A DNA stretch of 64,000 nucleotides from Pithys albifrons albifrons (Eukaryota > Chordata > Aves > Passeriformes > Thamnophilidae). The notes beneath the pieces were generated by a model that saw only the letters and a program-made list of their open reading frames with translations, was not told the DNA's origin and searched no databases. The position numbers and the translations under genes are program-made. The stretch spans positions 77,523,249-77,587,248 of the forward strand of contig NC_092497.1 of NCBI RefSeq assembly GCF_047495875.1, written 5' to 3'. Of this stretch, positions 60,420 through 64,000 are shown piece after piece (within the stretch, counting starts at the first letter, position 1; each line of letters starts with the position of its first letter).

Positions 60420-62805
60420 CTCATACATACTTATTCTGTTCTCACTAACACCAGAGGAGCCACAATGTTTCTAGCGTGATAAGAAGCTATCTATAATGCA
60501 TGTTAGGCATTTTAGAAATACATATTTTCTTTAAAATATAGAAGTATCCTAGCTGCAAATGCACTCATTTGCTGAGAAGAAAATTGATGCATCTGCAAAT
60601 TAATTTTTAAAAGCATGTATTATCATGAAAGCAGTCATTGCAACACATAATTCTAGTAAAAAGAAGCTATTGTGCCTGCCTTACCATAGCTAATTGAGGT
60701 TAAATCCAACTACTGAGAGATTTACATGGCAGTAACACCTCTAGCTACAAACTCCCCTCTATTTATAATCAGTTTTTCTGATGTAGAAAAATCACTTTTT
60801 CATAGCCTTGAACAGATTCTTAAAATTGCCTTGTGAAGCTGTCCTGGAAGAAGGAAGCTTATGAAAAGCCTTTCACAGTGAGAAAGGAAGTGGAGTATGA
60901 GGTGTTTGTTAATTTCTGAAACATCAGCTGGACCATACCCACAGAAGAAGGATGAAGAAATGATAAATGTGACCGTACAGACCTGAAGCAAAACTTACTG
61001 GTCACCAGGCCAGATCTAACAGGAACCCTACACATCAGCTGGCCTCCAGTTTTTTTATACCACTATACTTTGTCTGAGGAACAATAATAATAATGATATT
61101 TAAAACAACATAAAAACACAAAAAAACCCCTCAGAAAAGCCTTCAAATTGACTTTTATATCTGGCATAGACAAGTGTCTGAAACTCTCAGTCAGATGAAA
61201 CTTCCTCAGTTAGAACTTATGATAACCTTTAAAATTGCTATGGTCTGATTCATATTGGGAAGGGCAGATTTCTGGCCTGTTCAGTCCAAAAATGAATATA
61301 CTTCTGCATTCACAAAGAACAATATTTTATTCAAAATTCATATTTGTTGAAAAAGAAAACAAACAACCATTTAATAAAGTTTGCAACAGTCTTATCTAAC
61401 CAATTATACTGTTGTTACAGGACAATTTGTTTAAGAAGGTAAACCTTTCCTTAAGTAGCCAGTTAGTTACTAAGGTGTTGATATTATAATTTGCGGTTTC
61501 ATAATCAGTTGCTGACAATGGATTTGAACTTGTACTACTGTCTCACCATAAGGTGTGTCCCTTTTCCTGGAAGGAATGAAATATTTGACTTTTCCTGCAA
61601 CAAGATAACATCTATATTTTTAATTTAAAAATCTATTATTTTATTTCTTTGACCGGTAGTCCTCTCCTATTTTGTATTTTTTTTTCTGCCTTGTTGAACA
61701 CAGAATACAATCTGAGGATAGATAAGATCTGGATTCCAAAAGACACTGTCTTTTGTAGATTTGGTCTTCCTGTTCCCAGTCTACTCTTTACTGTCACTGC
61801 CAAAGAAGGCTCAACAGTATCCTGTGCTTTGATCCATTGCATCCAGAATTCCCTTGTGCTGGAAACTGAAGTTAAATGGAGGATTTCTCTGGGTTGGAGA
61901 AAAGTGTCAGCTTGATTGCAACCAAACTGCAAAGCGTAAAGAACTTTGTAAACATTTTCCTTTAAAATCGAGTCTTTCACTTAAAGAGCTTGTAACTCTC
62001 TATATATTGTGTTTAAGGGAACTGTTTAACCATTTTTGCTTATTATTCCTCCCAATCAGATGGTGGGGGTATCAGAAACAGGCTTTTAATTCTCAAATGG
62101 GAGCTGTTACATTGCAATTATGCACTTCATAGAAGAGAGCATAAACACATAGTCTCCTAAGTCCTCATGATTCCCAGACTGTTTGGTGTAATTTAAATCT
62201 GTAGTATCCCCACTGTGGAAGATTTTTGTTCTATTTTTGCTTATCTGCTGTAGTAAAGTACGAAATTATATATTATAGTATATAATATACATATGTGCAA
62301 ATAAAACCTAGCATAAAATACACTTATTAAAAACTTATAGCAACAGTCAAAATGTTTAATTCATAAACAGGACTTCCTCCTTTAAAAGAGATAATAAACA
62401 TGCAACATAATCAGTAACTTCCCCTTTACAAATATTGACAACTGTCTGCTAAAATAGGTTTTAATTAATAGGAGTCTGCTGCACACAATTAATTTTCAGG
62501 GGTAGATTTAAACAGTAATGAGTTGGCTTGACAACTGATGGTATAAGGCAACCTATATATATCCAAAAGGGAGACATAGCTAAATGCAGAGAAGCAGATG
62601 ACTGAAATGTCTGTCTTTATCAATTCAACTGTGAAAACATAAGAGGGCCTGAAACAGGAGACAGCTGATGTCCACAAAAGAAACAGAAATTTTTCCCCTG
62701 TTACCAAAATATTGCAAGATGGTTTACATCTGGACATTTCTATGTGAAGCTAAAATTCTGTCCTTAGCCTCTCCAAAATCTCTGCATTGCAGGCAATGGC
62801 TCTGA
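60420..62805. other. No clear feature; may be the flank or 3' region of the right-edge gene
   Basis: AT-rich sequence. The minus ORF of 114 codons at 61636-61980 has no recognised domain and I do not call it. Confidence 0.45.
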
Positions 62806-62807
62806 TT

Positions 62808-62813
62808 TTTATT
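62808..62813 (-). promoter_or_regulatory. Candidate poly(A) signal AATAAA for the right-edge gene
   Basis: AATAAA on the minus strand about 450 nt downstream of the stop codon at 63263-63261. It is a plausible end of the last exon, though such hexamers are frequent in AT-rich DNA. Confidence 0.35.
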
Positions 62814-63260
62814 TTAGAGATCCATATCAAGTATCCATCTGGGTATGAGCCCTATTCTCATCCTAACCTTACAACATAAAATCATAGAGCTAGTAGAGAT
62901 GTAACAACTAACAGTCATACTTTCATAGGACAGACAGGCATTTATGTTTACCTCCTGCTTTTTAAAGCTCACAGAGAACAGAGATGATTTTTCAAAGATC
63001 TGATGAAAAACATCGAGTCATAAGGGAATATACTCTAAAGATGGTGAGGTGGAATTTAATTAAAATATTGGCCCATAGTTGAAAACAAGCCAGCTGAGCA
63101 ACCTGCTGAGATTAAAATCCTGTTCACCGTATTCGATGCTAGACTTCCACTATGCTCTTCTAGCTGGGTCTTTGTACTCGTGCATAAGAGCTCAGTTGTT
63201 ATTTTGGATCCGGGTTGTTGCTGTGATCTTGATCATGTGAGGAGGATTTTGGCAGGCTGC

Positions 63261-63365
63261 TCACATTCCTTTAAACTCTTGCATAATAGAAAGCAGTTGT
63301 TGAACATGCTGCTGACCAATTTGCTGTTCCTCTTTTAGCCTCTCCTTATCATGGAGAATCTTGTC
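63261..63365 (-). CDS. Last coding exon of an unidentified host gene
   Basis: On the minus strand a good acceptor (CTTCCCTGCAG|GAC) is followed by 34 codons and TGA. The peptide begins DKILHDKERLKEEQQ and ends LLSIMQEFKGM, strongly charged and heptad-like, consistent with a coiled-coil C-terminus. The other two frames are interrupted. It is in phase 0 with the exon at 63729-63827, separated by a 363-bp intron. I do not recognise the protein family. Confidence 0.65.
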   Translation of the reverse strand, partial: DKILHDKERLKEEQQIGQQHVQQLLSIMQEFKGM

Positions 63366-63728
63366 CTGCAGGGAAGCTGATGATGAAACTTTAGATGAAA
63401 CATTCCGATACAGCAATTACATGGAGAATGACTTTATAACTCACTACACAGTCATCCTCAATCTAAGCTTTCCTTACTAGTGCTAGAGAGCTACTGCTCT
63501 AGTAAGCTGAATTGCATGCCCCCTGCACTGCAACAAACTCAAATTAAAAAGCACAGAATTACCCTGAAATAGAACTTAACAAAATGAATTCACATAGTCA
63601 AGTGTCAAAGTTGTAATTTTGAGCATGCCCTCTGCAAAGAAACACAAGAAAATGGATTATTTAGTTCTGGATTTGCAGGGGGACAGTCTTTTCTCACGTG
63701 ATGCCTGTGCAAGACAGAAAATGTTTAC

Positions 63729-63827
63729 CTGAGAGTGACTGCCAGGATGAACAGTGTATTTTTCAGGAGCATAGAAGATTGCAGTCTTTATTTCCCTACT
63801 GGCACTACCCAGGGACATAACGGCTGG
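63729..63827 (-). CDS. Penultimate coding exon of the same unidentified gene
   Basis: The minus strand shows an acceptor (ACATAACTTAG|CCA), 33 open codons and a good donor (CTCAG|GTAAAC). The peptide includes SASREIKTAIFYAPEKY and ends HPGSHSQ. Entry and exit are both phase 0. The upstream pyrimidine tract is moderate. An alternative acceptor (GGGTAG) further in would change the phase and is less compatible with the neighbours. Confidence 0.6.
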
Positions 63828-63910
63828 CTAAGTTATGTAGAGACATATTACAAGGTCTGCTAAGGTTAGAAATAACCCTCAAGTAGCACATAGTAAGAAA
63901 GAGTTACTAC

Positions 63911-64000
63911 TTTTTCCATCTTGTCCTTTGCAGTGGTAAATTCATATTCACAGCAGATGATGATTTCACCCCATTCAGCAAGGGATGCAGCACAGAACAG
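63911..64000 (-). CDS. Upstream exon of the same gene, cut by the window edge
   Basis: The minus strand is open for 30 codons from the window edge to AAA|GTAGTAAC at 63911/63910, a weaker donor, in phase 0. The peptide includes LAEWGEIIICCEYEF and ends TTAKDKMEK. Together with the next two exons it gives a continuous reading with only an 83-bp intron to the second exon. The protein is not recognised; its true 5' boundary is outside the window or hidden in the exon. Confidence 0.55.

Noticed and set aside
61636..61980. A 114-aa minus ORF as an extra exon or gene
   Set aside because: No recognised domain; it is downstream of the stop codon of the right-edge gene and of a possible poly(A) signal.
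1..64000. CRISPR arrays, operons or bacterial-type defence systems
   Set aside because: No regularly spaced direct repeats and no prokaryotic gene structure; all repeats are interspersed eukaryotic elements.

Overview
This is a stretch of bird nuclear DNA, most likely from a passerine. It carries many CR1 LINE fragments in both orientations, several with the bird-typical 3' end built from repeats of ATTCTATG. It also holds avian-type endogenous retrovirus LTRs and a tRNA-Ile/CR1-tailed SINE resembling TguSINE1, known from zebra finch. There is no bacterial gene content, and most open reading frames are chance or repeat-derived. Layout: 0-4.9 kb is a CR1 LINE with a nested CR1, an ERVK-type solo LTR with a 6-bp duplication, and an older CR1. 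From 4.9 to 14.2 kb is AT-rich sequence in which I see no gene or clear repeat. From 14.2 to 15.6 kb is a strong CpG island, probably a promoter, with two good splice donors on the minus strand; an old minus-strand CR1 just to its right is split by a small LTR with a 4-bp duplication. From 19.1 to 25.5 kb lies the main object: a nearly pristine env-less provirus (LTR - primer site - gag - in-frame UAG - pol - LTR) flanked by CATGT duplications. Its LTRs differ by only about five substitutions and one indel. Solo LTRs of the same family lie at 34.4 kb (minus) and 51.0 kb (plus), each with a perfect 5-bp duplication. From 26 to 54 kb are CR1 pieces, a tRNA-Ile SINE, three minus-strand LTRs of a second family (43.7, 49.1 and 54.1 kb), a G-rich tract and a pyrimidine tract. 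At 57.4 kb is a composite SINE with a tRNA-Gln-like head followed by a 5S-rRNA-like segment, bounded by 13-bp duplications. At 58.4-60.4 kb one LTR lies inside another, apparently inside a third. At the right edge (63.26-64.0 kb), three minus-strand exons in compatible phase look like the 3' end of a real host gene that I cannot name. The most notable elements are the provirus, whose gag and pol share one frame across a UAG followed by a predicted stem-loop or pseudoknot, with a Gag lacking a zinc knuckle and starting with hydrophobic segments, and the tRNA-Gln/5S SINE. The nested insertions give a relative time order. All calls were made by eye; no alignments or searches were run.
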